A stretch of 64,000 nt of DNA from Mesobacillus jeotgali. GTDB taxonomy: Bacteria; Bacillota; Bacilli; Bacillales; Cytobacillaceae. The stretch's first letter is position 1; each line of letters starts with the position of its first letter. The notes beneath the pieces are model-generated. The model did no database searches. It saw only the letters and a list, made by a program, of their open reading frames with translations, and was not told where the DNA came from. The stretch lies in NCBI RefSeq assembly GCF_031759225.1, contig NZ_CP134494.1:3160501-3224500 (forward strand). Reading direction: 5' to 3'. A program made the position numbers and the translations under genes. Below, in pieces: positions 53,393-62,789 of the stretch.

Positions 53393-55570
53393 TTATTGTT
53401 CTGTTTCGTCTTCGATTTCCTCTAAAAGCTCTGTGCCTTCTTCTTTTTCTTCGATTTCCTGCACTGGCTGTTCAGGATTCATATTTCCTTCAAGTCGTTT
53501 CTTCTTCAACTCGAAATACGTATCAAGGACCCTGCGTCCGATATCGTTATTCGCATGATGCCCCTGATTTCCTTCATATGCCCATGGTACCATGACAGCC
53601 ATGGCGATTTCCGGATTTTCAAATGGAGCATACGCAACCAGACTTAAGTTCATTACTTCGGGTGGCTGATCATAATTCTTTCTTTTTGGTCCATCATAAT
53701 AAGCTTGCGCAGTGCCCGTTTTGCCGGCCGGTTTGTAATCGGCCGTATAAAATGCTCCGTAGGCTGTACCGCCACGTTCTTGCATAACCCTTCTGAAACC
53801 CTCCTGGACTCTATCAAACCATTCTGGTTTGCCATCGACCTTATTCAGGATGACGGGTTCGAATTCATTCAGCACCGGACCCACTTCATTATTTTTCATA
53901 ACAGGCTCCCTGATTTCTTTGACGATCCTTGGCTGAAGCCTATTTCCTCCATTGGCAATCGTTGAAACATATTGTGCCAATTGCAGGTTTGTATACGTAT
54001 CATACTGGCCGATTGCAAAGTCAAGCAAAAGACCTGGTCCCGTATCTCCGCCCTTGAAACCGACCATTTCATTTGGCAGGTCTATTCCTGTCCTTGTGCC
54101 AAGGCCAAATTGGCTGAAATAATTCCTCATCGTATCAAAGGCCTCTGGCTCAAGATACAGCGGTTGATCATATTTATAGTTCCCTTTGCCGATATTGATC
54201 GCAGTCCTGAACATGTATACGTTCGATGACACCTTTAGGGCATTGCGGTCATCAAGTGTACCCAGGCCAGCTTTCCATGATTTTTTCGGATTCGTGCCTG
54301 CAATTTTAATTGGTGTATCGTAAAACTGTGTACCCGGACTGATTGCCCCAGTATTGAATCCTGTTAAAATCGTTGCTCCTTTAACAGCGGATCCAACATT
54401 ATAGGAAGTTGTAAAATTTCCGCTAGCAAAATCCTGCATCACTGTTTTGCCTGTATCTTCATCCTTAACGATCTGCTTACCAGCCAGCGTTAAGACCTCA
54501 CCTGTATTAGGGTCCATTAATACAACAAATGCCCTGTCCAGAAGGCCTGTTCTAGGCTGCTGCTTAGCATTCGCCAATTCTTCTTCAATGATTTTCTCAA
54601 CAGCAAGCTGAAGGTCCATATCGATCGTCAGCACAAGGTCCTTGCCTCGCTGTCCGTCCGTAATCACTTGTGTGTCAAGAACGTTTCCGCCTTTGTCGGT
54701 GATGTTTTTCACCTTTGCTTTCTGTCCGTGCAGCACATCCTCGTATTGCTGCTCGATATAGCTTAGACCCACTCTATCATTCCTGCTGTATCCGCGAGCC
54801 AGATAATACTCGAGCTTTTCTTTCGGGAGACCCTTCTCGGAGTCACTTACTTTTCCTAAAATGGATTTCAGCGTTTTATCATAGCTATATTGGCGCTCCC
54901 AGTCCGTTGTTGTGTCAACGCCTGGCAGCATTTCGAGATTCTCACTGACAATAGCGAACTCCTCAGGTGTTACATCCTTTTTGACAATTTGCGGAGATAG
55001 TGCGTATCCGCTCATCATCTCACGTAAAATAGCGAGAATCTCCAGGTCATCCTTCGTTAGTTCATTCAACTCTTTTTCCGTTATTCGATCGAGCTGGAGA
55101 TTATAAATTGCTTTATCATCCAGTTTCTTTTCATCATACTCTGCCCATTCTTTTTCTTTGATTTTTTCTCGGGCACGCTCTTCATTCCTTAAAATCCAGT
55201 AATCCTTTTTATCCCGCTCCCTGACTTTCTTTAAGTCATCCTCGGAATCCTTTGATATTAATTTTGCCAGTCGTTCTGCTACCAGCAGCATCTCCTTTGT
55301 ATCAGTGCTCTGGCTCTTTGTAAACGTTATTGCCTTACTAGGCGTATTATCAACAATCGGCTTCATGTTCCGGTCATACATCTTCCCTCTAGGAACAGGA
55401 CTGTTCACGGTCACATCTTCCGTTCGCTCTATTTCCCGTTTGAAATCCTCACCATAAACAATTTGAACAATGCCAAGCCTTAAAATCAGCATTGAAAATA
55501 AAACAAAAACCGCGAAAAAAACCATATTCAGCCTGAATGGCACATGCGTCTTTTTTTTCTTTTTGTTCAA
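53393..55570 (-). CDS. pbpA: Penicillin-binding protein 2A (class B transpeptidase)
   Basis: A 725-residue elongation transpeptidase. One N-terminal anchor (about residues 15-38) precedes the PBP dimer domain and a transpeptidase domain with SAVK (Ser394, Lys397), SSN (448-450) and KTG (617-619). The C-terminal tail is acidic (EEKEEGTELLEEIEDE). It crosslinks side-wall peptidoglycan in the MreB/RodA machine. B. subtilis PBP2A lies at the same locus and is close in size. It has its own terminator before the pst operon. Confidence 0.96.
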   Translation of the reverse strand: MNKKKKKTHVPFRLNMVFFAVFVLFSMLILRLGIVQIVYGEDFKREIERTEDVTVNSPVPRGKMYDRNMKPIVDNTPSKAITFTKSQSTDTKEMLLVAERLAKLISKDSEDDLKKVRERDKKDYWILRNEERAREKIKEKEWAEYDEKKLDDKAIYNLQLDRITEKELNELTKDDLEILAILREMMSGYALSPQIVKKDVTPEEFAIVSENLEMLPGVDTTTDWERQYSYDKTLKSILGKVSDSEKGLPKEKLEYYLARGYSRNDRVGLSYIEQQYEDVLHGQKAKVKNITDKGGNVLDTQVITDGQRGKDLVLTIDMDLQLAVEKIIEEELANAKQQPRTGLLDRAFVVLMDPNTGEVLTLAGKQIVKDEDTGKTVMQDFASGNFTTSYNVGSAVKGATILTGFNTGAISPGTQFYDTPIKIAGTNPKKSWKAGLGTLDDRNALKVSSNVYMFRTAINIGKGNYKYDQPLYLEPEAFDTMRNYFSQFGLGTRTGIDLPNEMVGFKGGDTGPGLLLDFAIGQYDTYTNLQLAQYVSTIANGGNRLQPRIVKEIREPVMKNNEVGPVLNEFEPVILNKVDGKPEWFDRVQEGFRRVMQERGGTAYGAFYTADYKPAGKTGTAQAYYDGPKRKNYDQPPEVMNLSLVAYAPFENPEIAMAVMVPWAYEGNQGHHANNDIGRRVLDTYFELKKKRLEGNMNPEQPVQEIEEKEEGTELLEEIEDETEQ

Positions 55571-55690
55571 GCCTCTCCCACCTCTTCAGTCTGTATGTCC
55601 AAAAATATGCACTATAGATTATTTTATCGAAAATGGATGTCTTTTTCTATCAATAAACTGTCTCAGAAATATTTTCCATTAATAAGAACA

Positions 55691-55807
55691 AAAAGCGCAG
55701 GCGCCACGTTCAGCCCCGACAAGCGCTGGAGGGCCTGACAGTGAAGCCGTTCTTTGACTTCATTGGCAGGACCAAAGCGACTCGAGGGGCTAGGCGCTGG
55801 AGCTGGA
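55691..55807 (+). repeat. Interspersed repeat, short copy
   Basis: AAAGCGCAGGCGCC at the start, CAGCCCCGACAAGCGCTGG, TTTGACTTCATTGG, AAAGCGACTCGAGG and the end CTAGGCGCTGGAGCTGGA match the copy at 42147-42325. It lies in the 320-base gap between yqgE and pbpA; nothing else is seen in that gap. Confidence 0.8.
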
Positions 55808-55867
55808 TTATGAAAACAACATAAAGTTCTCCACAACTCAATAACTTTACAAATTACTGTTTTTCAT

Positions 55868-55893
55868 AAAAAAACCGGGAGTCATCCCGGTTA
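55868..55893 (-). terminator. Terminator of yqgE
   Basis: AACCGGGA and TCCCGGTT around a four-base loop; T-run on the minus strand, overlapping the yqgE stop. Confidence 0.82.
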
Positions 55894-57111
55894 TGCTGGA
55901 GCTTTCAATTGGATCTTTCTGATGAAAAGGTAAATCAATGTATGGCCGCTCCCAAGAATGACAAGGAGGATCGGTATTGCCTGCTCTTCATTGAAAATGC
56001 GAATCGAAGCCAGAAATAATAAAATAGAAGTAACTCGGCCAAGATTCAAGAATAATTCGCGGACAACTATATATTCGATTCTCATTTCAGCCGCCTTCCA
56101 GCCGCGCCCTATAACATCATAGGTCATAGAAGCATACGGGACGAGAAGCAATGGATAAGCGACTGCAATCAGAGCCGCATACAGCAACAGACGGAAATAG
56201 GTGACCTGGAAAACGATCAGGAATATGGCGAGGAAAAGAATGATACCTCCAACAAGGATTGCTTTTTTCCTGTATTCCTTTTTCAGCATTCTTGAGACAA
56301 AATAGTAGGCAAGAAATGAAATCCCCGAATTGATCAGACCATAAGTGCCTAACGCCATTTCACTATCTGTGGCAATGAATACAAAGACCGATACAATGAA
56401 GACAAATACACCTTCTCTCAAACCTTGGAAAAAATGAGCATTCGTAACCATTCGCCAATTTTTATCATGCTTTCTTTCAGCTATGATTCGCTGAAACCAG
56501 TACTTCCCGTGTGCTGGCCTGCGCTTAAGGAAGAAACTTAGCAATACAGCGATTGAAAACAGTCCAAGCGAAAGTCCAAATACTACTGTATAGCCGGTCA
56601 ACTTTTCAAGCCTTGAGATGATAAATCCTGCAGCTACCGGTCCAATCATGCCGCCGACTGAACCTAGGATGCCAAGAAAACCATTAAAGAAATCTCTAGT
56701 CTCCGGTTCAGTGATTTCAAAAGTGAGGACATTGTAGGCCAGCCAATAGAAACCATACCCTATCCCGAGCAGCACCCCTAATAGCAGCAAAAATTCGGAG
56801 GCTTTTGTGCCAACAAGCAAAACTGTTACATAAAACAACGCCAGAAAGATGACACCGATTCTGAGTACTATCACCCTGTCGACTTTCTTAGCCCACCTTC
56901 CAGCAAGTATAAAAGTGAGCGGCTGGGCCACGACAATCGATAAATTATACATTGCGAGATCCGCCAGTTCACCTGATTGCTTCCATAAGTAAATGTTAAC
57001 AAAGGTATTCGAAAGGGCAATGCTCAATGAGTATAATCCCCCAATAATCAATAGGAGCGATAAATCCTTTGTCAGTTCAATGTCTCCTAATAATCTGTTT
57101 ACTTTGCTCAT
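55891..57111 (-). CDS. yqgE: MFS transporter YqgE
   Basis: A 406-residue major facilitator with 12 predicted membrane helices. The loop between helices 2 and 3 is AGRWAKKVDRVIVLRIG, a degenerate MFS motif A. It begins with DIELTKDLSLLLIIGGLYSL. The substrate is unknown. Position between pbpA and sodA matches B. subtilis yqgE. AAGGGGAG is the ribosome site. Confidence 0.88.
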   Translation of the reverse strand: MSKVNRLLGDIELTKDLSLLLIIGGLYSLSIALSNTFVNIYLWKQSGELADLAMYNLSIVVAQPLTFILAGRWAKKVDRVIVLRIGVIFLALFYVTVLLVGTKASEFLLLLGVLLGIGYGFYWLAYNVLTFEITEPETRDFFNGFLGILGSVGGMIGPVAAGFIISRLEKLTGYTVVFGLSLGLFSIAVLLSFFLKRRPAHGKYWFQRIIAERKHDKNWRMVTNAHFFQGLREGVFVFIVSVFVFIATDSEMALGTYGLINSGISFLAYYFVSRMLKKEYRKKAILVGGIILFLAIFLIVFQVTYFRLLLYAALIAVAYPLLLVPYASMTYDVIGRGWKAAEMRIEYIVVRELFLNLGRVTSILLFLASIRIFNEEQAIPILLVILGSGHTLIYLFIRKIQLKAPA

Positions 57112-57193
57112 GATCGACTCCCCTTTTCTCTTGGGTAGTTTCTAACAAAGTAAAGGGGGTTATTCAGTTTTTCCGACAGTCTTTAAGGACATG

Positions 57194-57226
57194 AAAAAGA
57201 GAGGCAGCAATAATCGCAGCCTCTCT
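57194..57226 (-). terminator. Terminator of sodA
   Basis: AGAGAGGC pairs with GCCTCTCT around a thirteen-base loop that can pair further; T-run on the minus strand. Confidence 0.78.
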
Positions 57227-57240
57227 TGATTCAAACATTA

Positions 57241-57849
57241 TTACTTTGCAGAAGCATAACGCTTGCTAACTTCTTCCCAGTTAACAACGTTCCAGAATGC
57301 ACCGATGTATTCTGGTCTTCTGTTTTGATAGTTAAGGTAGTATGCATGCTCCCAAACATCAAGTCCAAGGATTGGAGTCTTGCCTTCCATTAATGGAGAG
57401 TCCTGGTTTGGAGTGCTAGTTACTTCAAGCTCTCCGTTGTTAACAACAAGCCAAGCCCAGCCTGATCCGAAACGAGTAGTTGCAGCTTTAGAGAATTCCT
57501 CTTTGAATCCTTCGAAGCCGCCAAACTTGGAGTTGATTGCTTCAGCTAATTCTCCAGTAGGCTCGCCGCCTCCGTTTGGAGAAATCACTTGCCAGAATAA
57601 AGAGTGGTTCGCATGTCCGCCTCCGTTGTTGCGAACTGCAGTGCGTGCAGCTTCAGGAACCGCATCAAGGTTAGAAACGACTTCTTCAACAGATTTAGAA
57701 AGAAGCTCTTCGTTTCCTTCCAAAGCGTTGTTAAGGTTTGTCACATAAGTGTTGTGGTGCTTCGTGTGGTGGATATTCATTGTTTCTTTGTCGATGTGTG
57801 GCTCAAGTGCATCATATGCGTAAGGTAATTGTGGTAATTCAAATGCCAT
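57241..57849 (-). CDS. sodA: Superoxide dismutase, Mn/Fe type
   Basis: A 202-residue SOD that turns superoxide into hydrogen peroxide and oxygen. The metal ligands are His27, His82, Asp164 and His168 when counted from [11 protein letters not shown] start there (57849) with AGGAGG upstream; an ATG three codons earlier touches that site directly. GGGGHANH and [15 protein letters not shown] are the family signatures. Mn is likely from relatives. A PerR-like palindrome lies about 65 bases upstream. Confidence 0.97.
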   Translation of the reverse strand: MAFELPQLPYAYDALEPHIDKETMNIHHTKHHNTYVTNLNNALEGNEELLSKSVEEVVSNLDAVPEAARTAVRNNGGGHANHSLFWQVISPNGGGEPTGELAEAINSKFGGFEGFKEEFSKAATTRFGSGWAWLVVNNGELEVTSTPNQDSPLMEGKTPILGLDVWEHAYYLNYQNRRPEYIGAFWNVVNWEEVSKRYASAK

Positions 57850-57912
57850 TTTTAACATCCTCCTATGTATCGTGTTTCACTTTTTGAACAAATCTATCTT
57901 ACAATTCAGTAA

Positions 57913-57927
57913 TTAGAATTGTTCTAA
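57913..57927. promoter_or_regulatory. PerR-box-like palindrome upstream of sodA
   Basis: TTAGAATTGTTCTAA agrees with the PerR consensus TTANAATNATTNTAA at nearly all fixed positions and lies about 65 bases before sodA. PerR is a peroxide-sensing repressor. In B. subtilis sodA is not a known PerR target, so this is a candidate only. Confidence 0.45.
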
Positions 57928-58030
57928 AAGTGCTTCTTGTTTAGATTACCAAAGAACGGTAATCGTTTCAAATAAAATGCTTTATAGAACGAATTTAATA
58001 TCCCCTTTCCTTCGAAGATTATGCCTTTTA

Positions 58031-58058
58031 TTTTCATTGGCATCCTAACCAATGAAAA
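58031..58058. other. Perfect inverted repeat between sodA and fnr
   Basis: TTTTCATTGG and CCAATGAAAA with an eight-base loop. No T-run follows beyond the arms. It could be an operator or a weak terminator. A second pair GATTACC/GGTAATC lies at 57944-57964. The 421-base gap holds no gene that I can see. Confidence 0.5.
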
Positions 58059-58204
58059 TGTGGTCTTTCATTTTCTCCGTGAGAGTGTGCAATCCTCTTT
58101 CCTGTTAAAGTTTCAGAAAATCGTCAATATTGCCCAAAAGCCGTACTGTCAACGATATAAGTCGCATCTCTAAGTTTTTTATCCCATTTATTCCCAATAC
58201 ACCA

Positions 58205-58233
58205 TTGACACAGTAACAACAATTCTTTTAAAT
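58205..58233 (+). promoter_or_regulatory. Sigma-A promoter of fnr
   Basis: TTGACA at 58205-58210 and TTAAAT at 58228-58233 with a 17-base spacer, 38 bases before the start codon. Confidence 0.65.
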
Positions 58234-58270
58234 CAAAAGTATAGAAAGGTTTAATAAGGAGACGACCTTG

Positions 58271-58963
58271 ATGGACAAAAATATATCATTATACAGCTTA
58301 ATTTTGCAGAACTTCATTGACCGGGAAACAATCCAAAAAATCAAGCCAGACACGATACTTTTTCAGGAGGATGAGCAAGTAGAGAATGTTTATGTCATCT
58401 TGAGCGGAAGTGTTTCGGTGGGCCGTATCCATATGAAAGGAAAGGAATTCATTCTGAAAATCCTGAATGGCGAAGAAATGATCATAGAATATGAGCTGTT
58501 CAAACATAATCCGCGTTATCATTTTTCAGCCAAGACTCTTACAGAATGCGAAATCCTCATGATTAAAAGAGAGCAATTCGAGGAATTCATCACCAATGAT
58601 AGAACTGCTATGAATGCAATGGTCAACTGGCTCAGTACCAGGTATCTCAAAGCCCAGATGAAGTGCCAGGATCTGATCATGAACGGAAAAAAAGGCGGTT
58701 TGTACTCCATTCTGATAAGACTGTGCAACAGTTATGGCGTAATGACAGACGAAGGCATCCTGATCGATTTGCCCCTCACCCATCAGGAGCTGGCGAATCT
58801 CACATATGGAACCCGCGAAGTAATCCAAAGGATGCTCAAGGAATTACGCGAAAAAGACATCATCGCTTACGATCAGCTTAAATTTACAGTAAAAAACCTC
58901 GCCTATTTAAAAAGAGAAGTCGATTGCCAGAACTGCTCCTTCGAAATTTGCGGGCTTAACTAA
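58271..58963 (+). CDS. fnr: Crp/Fnr-family regulator, Bacillus Fnr type
   Basis: A 230-residue regulator. A cyclic-nucleotide-like N-terminal domain (ILFQEDEQVENVYVILSGSV), a long dimer helix and a C-terminal winged helix (LTHQELANLTYGTREVIQRMLKEL). The end DCQNCSFEIC has the C-X2-C-X4-C spacing (Cys219, 222, 227) of B. subtilis Fnr, which holds a 4Fe-4S cluster at the C-terminus with an Asp as fourth ligand; Asp134 in CQDLIMNGKKG matches it. So it should sense oxygen and switch on anaerobic genes. I start at ATG 58271; a TTG directly before it is also possible. In B. subtilis fnr lies next to narK. Confidence 0.88.
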   Translation: MDKNISLYSLILQNFIDRETIQKIKPDTILFQEDEQVENVYVILSGSVSVGRIHMKGKEFILKILNGEEMIIEYELFKHNPRYHFSAKTLTECEILMIKREQFEEFITNDRTAMNAMVNWLSTRYLKAQMKCQDLIMNGKKGGLYSILIRLCNSYGVMTDEGILIDLPLTHQELANLTYGTREVIQRMLKELREKDIIAYDQLKFTVKNLAYLKREVDCQNCSFEICGLN

Positions 58964-58997
58964 AAAATTGCCACATTAGCATAATGATACGTTCTTA

Positions 58998-59315
58998 ATT
59001 GTTACCTTATAGGATACTAGGCTGCCTCATAAGGGTATGATTAGCCATTTATTGTTACCTTATAGGATACTAAGCTGCCTCATAAGGGCATGATTAGCCT
59101 TTAATTGTTACCTTATAGGATGATATGCTGCCTCATAAGGGTATGATAAGCCCTTTATAGTTACCTTATGGGATGCTATGCTGACTCATAAGGGTATGAT
59201 TAGCCATTTATTGTTACCTTATGGGGGATGCTATCCTGACGCAAAAGCGTATGGTAACCCTTTTTAAACCATCCTAATAGGAAGTCGTAACTCCTGCATA
59301 AAGGTATATAAAAAA
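58998..59315. repeat. Tandem array of six 53-bp palindromic units
   Basis: Units start at 58998, 59051, 59104, 59157 and 59210, each 53 bp on; the fifth is slightly longer and the sixth is degenerate. A unit reads ATTGTTACCTTATAGGATAC, then about ten bases, then CTCATAAGGGTATGA and a linker TTAGCCATTT. Arms ACCTTATAGG and CCTCATAAGGGT are inverted, with one-base bulges. The array fills the gap between convergent fnr and yqgC. Confidence 0.9.
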
Positions 59316-59342
59316 ATCGTGCAGTTGCAGCACGATTTTTTT
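59311..59342. terminator. Bidirectional terminator of fnr and yqgC
   Basis: AAAAATCGTGC and GCACGATTTTT around a seven-base loop, with A-run and T-run; it touches the yqgC stop. Confidence 0.88.
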
Positions 59343-59820
59343 ATATAAGTATGAAGAAATAAACAATCATGATGGTCATGATGATTCCTTTTGTGACTAC
59401 ACTGCTTACAAAACCCACTACAGAACCGAAGCCGACTTTAATCGCCTCATTCAGATTCTTTTTATTCACGAGCAATTCCGCAAGTGCAGCTCCTAAAAAT
59501 GGACCGACGAGGATACCGAGGACGGGAATGACAAATGGACCAACCAATAGACCGATTGTGCTTCCCCACATGCCTGCCTTGCTGCCGCCGTATTTTTTTA
59601 CACCAATGATGTTGGCAATATAATCAGCTCCAAACAGCAAAGCCACAAAGAGCCCTTGAATTGACCAGAATAACCAGTTAAAAGGCTCGAATGAAAAGAA
59701 CAAGCCGTAAAGGATAAAACCGCCTAACATTAAAAGAACACCAGGCAAGATAGGCACTACCAAACTTGCAAAAGCTCCAACGAATAAAGTTCCAATGATT
59801 ATCCAATAAACAAACTCCAT
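59341..59820 (-). CDS. yqgC: YqgC, DUF456 membrane protein
   Basis: A 159-residue membrane protein with four to five hydrophobic segments. Small-residue Gly/Pro motifs (VVPILPGVLLMLGG, GGSKAGMWGSTIGLLVG, PVLGILVGPFLGAALAEL) are the DUF456 pattern, reminiscent of glycine-zipper proteins. I start at ATG 59820 because AAGGATGG precedes it; other in-frame ATGs lie upstream. Function unknown. Same place as in B. subtilis. Confidence 0.88.
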   Translation of the reverse strand: MEFVYWIIIGTLFVGAFASLVVPILPGVLLMLGGFILYGLFFSFEPFNWLFWSIQGLFVALLFGADYIANIIGVKKYGGSKAGMWGSTIGLLVGPFVIPVLGILVGPFLGAALAELLVNKKNLNEAIKVGFGSVVGFVSSVVTKGIIMTIMIVYFFILI

Positions 59821-59842
59821 TAAATCCATCCTTTTCGATTGT

Positions 59843-59879
59843 GAAATAAAAATAAGCAAAGGTTTCCCTTTGCTTATTT
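59843..59879 (-). terminator. Terminator of the Na/Pi symporter gene
   Basis: AATAAGCAAAGG and CCTTTGCTTATT form a perfect twelve-pair stem around TTTC, T-run on the minus strand. Confidence 0.88.
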
Positions 59880-59884
59880 TACCA

Positions 59885-61516
59885 CTATTTCTGTTCGCCT
59901 AAAACGTACTCAGCAATGTTTACTGCATGGTCACCGATTCGCTCCAGGTTGCTGACGATGTCAACGAAAACAATCCCAGCCTGTCCTGTACACTGGCCTT
60001 CGTTCATGCGAAGGATGTGCTGTTTTCTAAGCGTACGTTCCATTCTGTCAATCTCATCTTCTTTAGTGACAACGGCTCTGGCAGCATCAAAATTCTTCTG
60101 ATCCAATGCCTGAAGTGCCTCTTCAACTGTACTTACAGTCAGGTTGAACATTACTTCGAGATCTTCCATTGCTGTATTAGTCATTTTTACTTTATTCGCC
60201 TGCTGGTACTCAATCAGTTCTACAATATTTTCGAAGTGATCTCCGATTCTTTCAATATCTCGAACAGTGTCCATCAGCATACTATGCTCTTCTGATTCAT
60301 GCTCTGATAAAGAGCTTGTTGACAGATCTACTAGATAATCTGTAATTTTCCTATCAAGATTATTGATAGCTTCTTCCAATTGTATAGCATTATTGGAATG
60401 CTTTGTATTTTTTGTTTTTAAGAATTCATTCGTTTCTTCAAGTCCTTTTAACGCGAACTTACCCATACGCAGGACTTCTTCCTTTGCCTGGCCAAGAGCA
60501 ATAGATGGAGATTGCTCAATAAAAACAGGGTCAAGGTGCTGAGCCTTATAATCAACGATCGAATCTTCACCAGGGATCAGCTTTGTTACAATCAAGGCAA
60601 GCACTGCAACAAATGGAAGCTGGATCAGTGTATTAGTAGAGTTAAAAATCCCATGTGCAAAGGCAATAGTCATTTCAGGATTCAGTGAAAGATTATCCCT
60701 AATAATCTCAATCAACATCGTAAAGGGCTTCAATAAAATTAAAAAGATAGTTGTACCTATCAAGTTGAATAATACATGTGTTGCAGCTGCTCTTTTTGCT
60801 GCTACAGAAGTGCCAATTGCAGCAAGGACTGCAGTAATAGTGGTTCCAATATTATCTCCAAATAAAACTGGCAGCGCTCCATTAAGGTTGATTAGATTTT
60901 CAGCATGCAATCCCTGAAGAATTCCAATCGTTGCACTTGAACTTTGTACGATTACTGTGAAAAGGGTCCCGATTACTACTCCAAGTATCGGGTTTGAGCT
61001 AAGTTCCACTGTCAAATCATGGAATGATTCTAGATTTCTAAGCGGCTTCATCCCTCCGCTCATCAATTCCAAACCATAGAATAAGGCACCAAAACCGAAC
61101 ACAATTTGTCCCACATTATGCACCTTTTTATTTTTAAAGAAGAACAAAAGAATAGAACCAACTGCAATGATTGGCAAAGAATATTCTCCAACATCAATAC
61201 CGATGATAAACGCAGTAATTGTTGTACCGATGTTTGCGCCCATGATTACCCCGATCGCCTGGCGCAGCGTCATGAAACCTGCACTAACAAGTCCTACCGT
61301 AATGACCGTGGTGGCAGAACTACTTTGAACCAATACAGTAACAATAAGTCCCGCTAAAACACCCATGATAGGATTGGTCGTAAAGCGGTCAAGGACATCA
61401 CGTAAACGATCCCCAGCAGACTTCTGCAAACCATCACCCATAAATTTAATGCCGTATAAGAAGATACCAAGTCCACCAAAGAACTCAAACAGCATTTCTT
61501 GTAAATTCAATTCCAT
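59885..61516 (-). CDS. Na/Pi symporter with C-terminal PhoU domain
   Basis: A 543-residue NptA/YjbB-type sodium-phosphate symporter. The two inverted family repeats carry the QSSSATT and QSSSATIG signatures (near residues 65 and 195), each followed by GANIGTT or GDNIGTT. Nine or so membrane helices end near residue 315. A PhoU-like domain follows with DIERIGDHFENIVELIEY and LERIGDHAVNIAEYV. It would import phosphate using the sodium gradient, a low-affinity addition to Pst. I start at MELNLQEML (61516) with AGGGG upstream. It lies near pst-phoU, so phosphate genes are clustered here. Confidence 0.92.
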   Translation of the reverse strand: MELNLQEMLFEFFGGLGIFLYGIKFMGDGLQKSAGDRLRDVLDRFTTNPIMGVLAGLIVTVLVQSSSATTVITVGLVSAGFMTLRQAIGVIMGANIGTTITAFIIGIDVGEYSLPIIAVGSILLFFFKNKKVHNVGQIVFGFGALFYGLELMSGGMKPLRNLESFHDLTVELSSNPILGVVIGTLFTVIVQSSSATIGILQGLHAENLINLNGALPVLFGDNIGTTITAVLAAIGTSVAAKRAAATHVLFNLIGTTIFLILLKPFTMLIEIIRDNLSLNPEMTIAFAHGIFNSTNTLIQLPFVAVLALIVTKLIPGEDSIVDYKAQHLDPVFIEQSPSIALGQAKEEVLRMGKFALKGLEETNEFLKTKNTKHSNNAIQLEEAINNLDRKITDYLVDLSTSSLSEHESEEHSMLMDTVRDIERIGDHFENIVELIEYQQANKVKMTNTAMEDLEVMFNLTVSTVEEALQALDQKNFDAARAVVTKEDEIDRMERTLRKQHILRMNEGQCTGQAGIVFVDIVSNLERIGDHAVNIAEYVLGEQK

Positions 61517-61735
61517 TTTTTCAACCCCTAGATTTATTTCGACAAACATCTACAAACATGATTATTATGAAGGAAATATTAAGGAAAAGTAAACTATTTG
61601 AGCTGTGAATTTACAATACCTTAACATTTCTTCGTTATGTTACAAAGATGTTACGAAACAAATTTAAAATGGTTGTTATTCAGCGGCTTCAAAAGCTAAA
61701 ATAGTGAGAGTATCTCTATTAAAGGACGTGTAACT

Positions 61736-62512
61736 ATGAATATTTTCACACAAATCGCAAAAAGCATATATTCCCCCAAGGTAATAACGGAATCAAGATT
61801 CCAGGGAATTGGCAAAACCATCTTATTCGTCTTCTTGCTAACACTTATTTCTATCTTTCCTGTTGTCTATTATATGTCTGTTGGAATCTCAGAAGCTGTA
61901 GGCTCGGTAAAGCAATCAATCCAAGAAGACCTTCCCTCCTTCAAAATAGAAGAGGGTGTACTGCAATCCGACCTTAAAGCACCTTTAACCATCAAGAATG
62001 GAAATTTCACGTTAATTTTTGACCCCACCGGTGCAATTGATCAAGGTGAGTTGACTGGGATGAATGCGAATGTTGCAATGCTTAAGGAAGAAATCGTTCT
62101 TGCTGCCGGCGGAGAAACCAATGCTGTTCCTTACTCTCTGTTCTCTAGTGAAATGATGACAAAGGATGACCTCATTTCGCTTGTCGATACAGCTGAATCT
62201 TCCCTTCCCGTGTTGCTCGGCTTATTGTTTATTGTCGTCTATGTTTTTTCAAGCGGGATGAAATTCATTGAGGTATCTTTACTAGCACTATTTGGTCTTC
62301 TTTTAAAAAACCTTGCTGGCAGAAAGCTGCAATACAGACATCTATGGAGAATGGCCGCATATAGTACAACACTCCCTACCATATTTTTTACGATTATGGC
62401 ATTTTTAAAAACAGAAGTGCCCTTCAGTTTCTCTGTCAATTGGTTTGTTGCTTCCATGATGCTGCTATTAGCCATTAAAGAAATACCAGCAAAGAACCCT
62501 ACGGAAAGTTAA
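61736..62512 (+). CDS. yqgB: DUF1189 membrane protein (YqgB)
   Basis: A 258-residue protein of the DUF1189 family. One membrane segment near residue 28-50, an extracytoplasmic domain of about 110 residues (FKIEEGVLQSDLKAPLTIKN, FDPTGAIDQGELTG), then four membrane segments. The N-terminus MNIFTQIAKSIYSPK is typical. Function unknown; it may act with protein or maltodextrin export in other species. AAAGGACG is the ribosome site. Matches B. subtilis yqgB position. Confidence 0.85.
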   Translation: MNIFTQIAKSIYSPKVITESRFQGIGKTILFVFLLTLISIFPVVYYMSVGISEAVGSVKQSIQEDLPSFKIEEGVLQSDLKAPLTIKNGNFTLIFDPTGAIDQGELTGMNANVAMLKEEIVLAAGGETNAVPYSLFSSEMMTKDDLISLVDTAESSLPVLLGLLFIVVYVFSSGMKFIEVSLLALFGLLLKNLAGRKLQYRHLWRMAAYSTTLPTIFFTIMAFLKTEVPFSFSVNWFVASMMLLLAIKEIPAKNPTES

Positions 62513-62537
62513 AAATGCGCCTCTGGCGCATTTTTTT
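62511..62537 (+). terminator. Terminator of yqgB
   Basis: AAAAATGCGC and GCGCATTTTT around CTCTG, then more T. Its first bases touch the stop codon. Confidence 0.88.
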
Positions 62538-62789
62538 GTTTATGCCTTTGTATATGCTTTTCTCTCTTTCACCCCTTATTCACCTTCATAAACAAAGGGT
62601 TTTCCCGCACCTGATTGTGGCGGCGTAATTGCGCTAACGAAATGAGCCTACCAATGAAGTCTCTCAACTAGAATGCCTCCTACTTTTCCAATTTTCTCTT
62701 TAAAAACTTTCATTTTTTCTATCAAAAGGTTCTGAACTCTATTTCAGCTTCATAAATATTGATATAAGCAATAAAGGAGGAAGGCTCCT

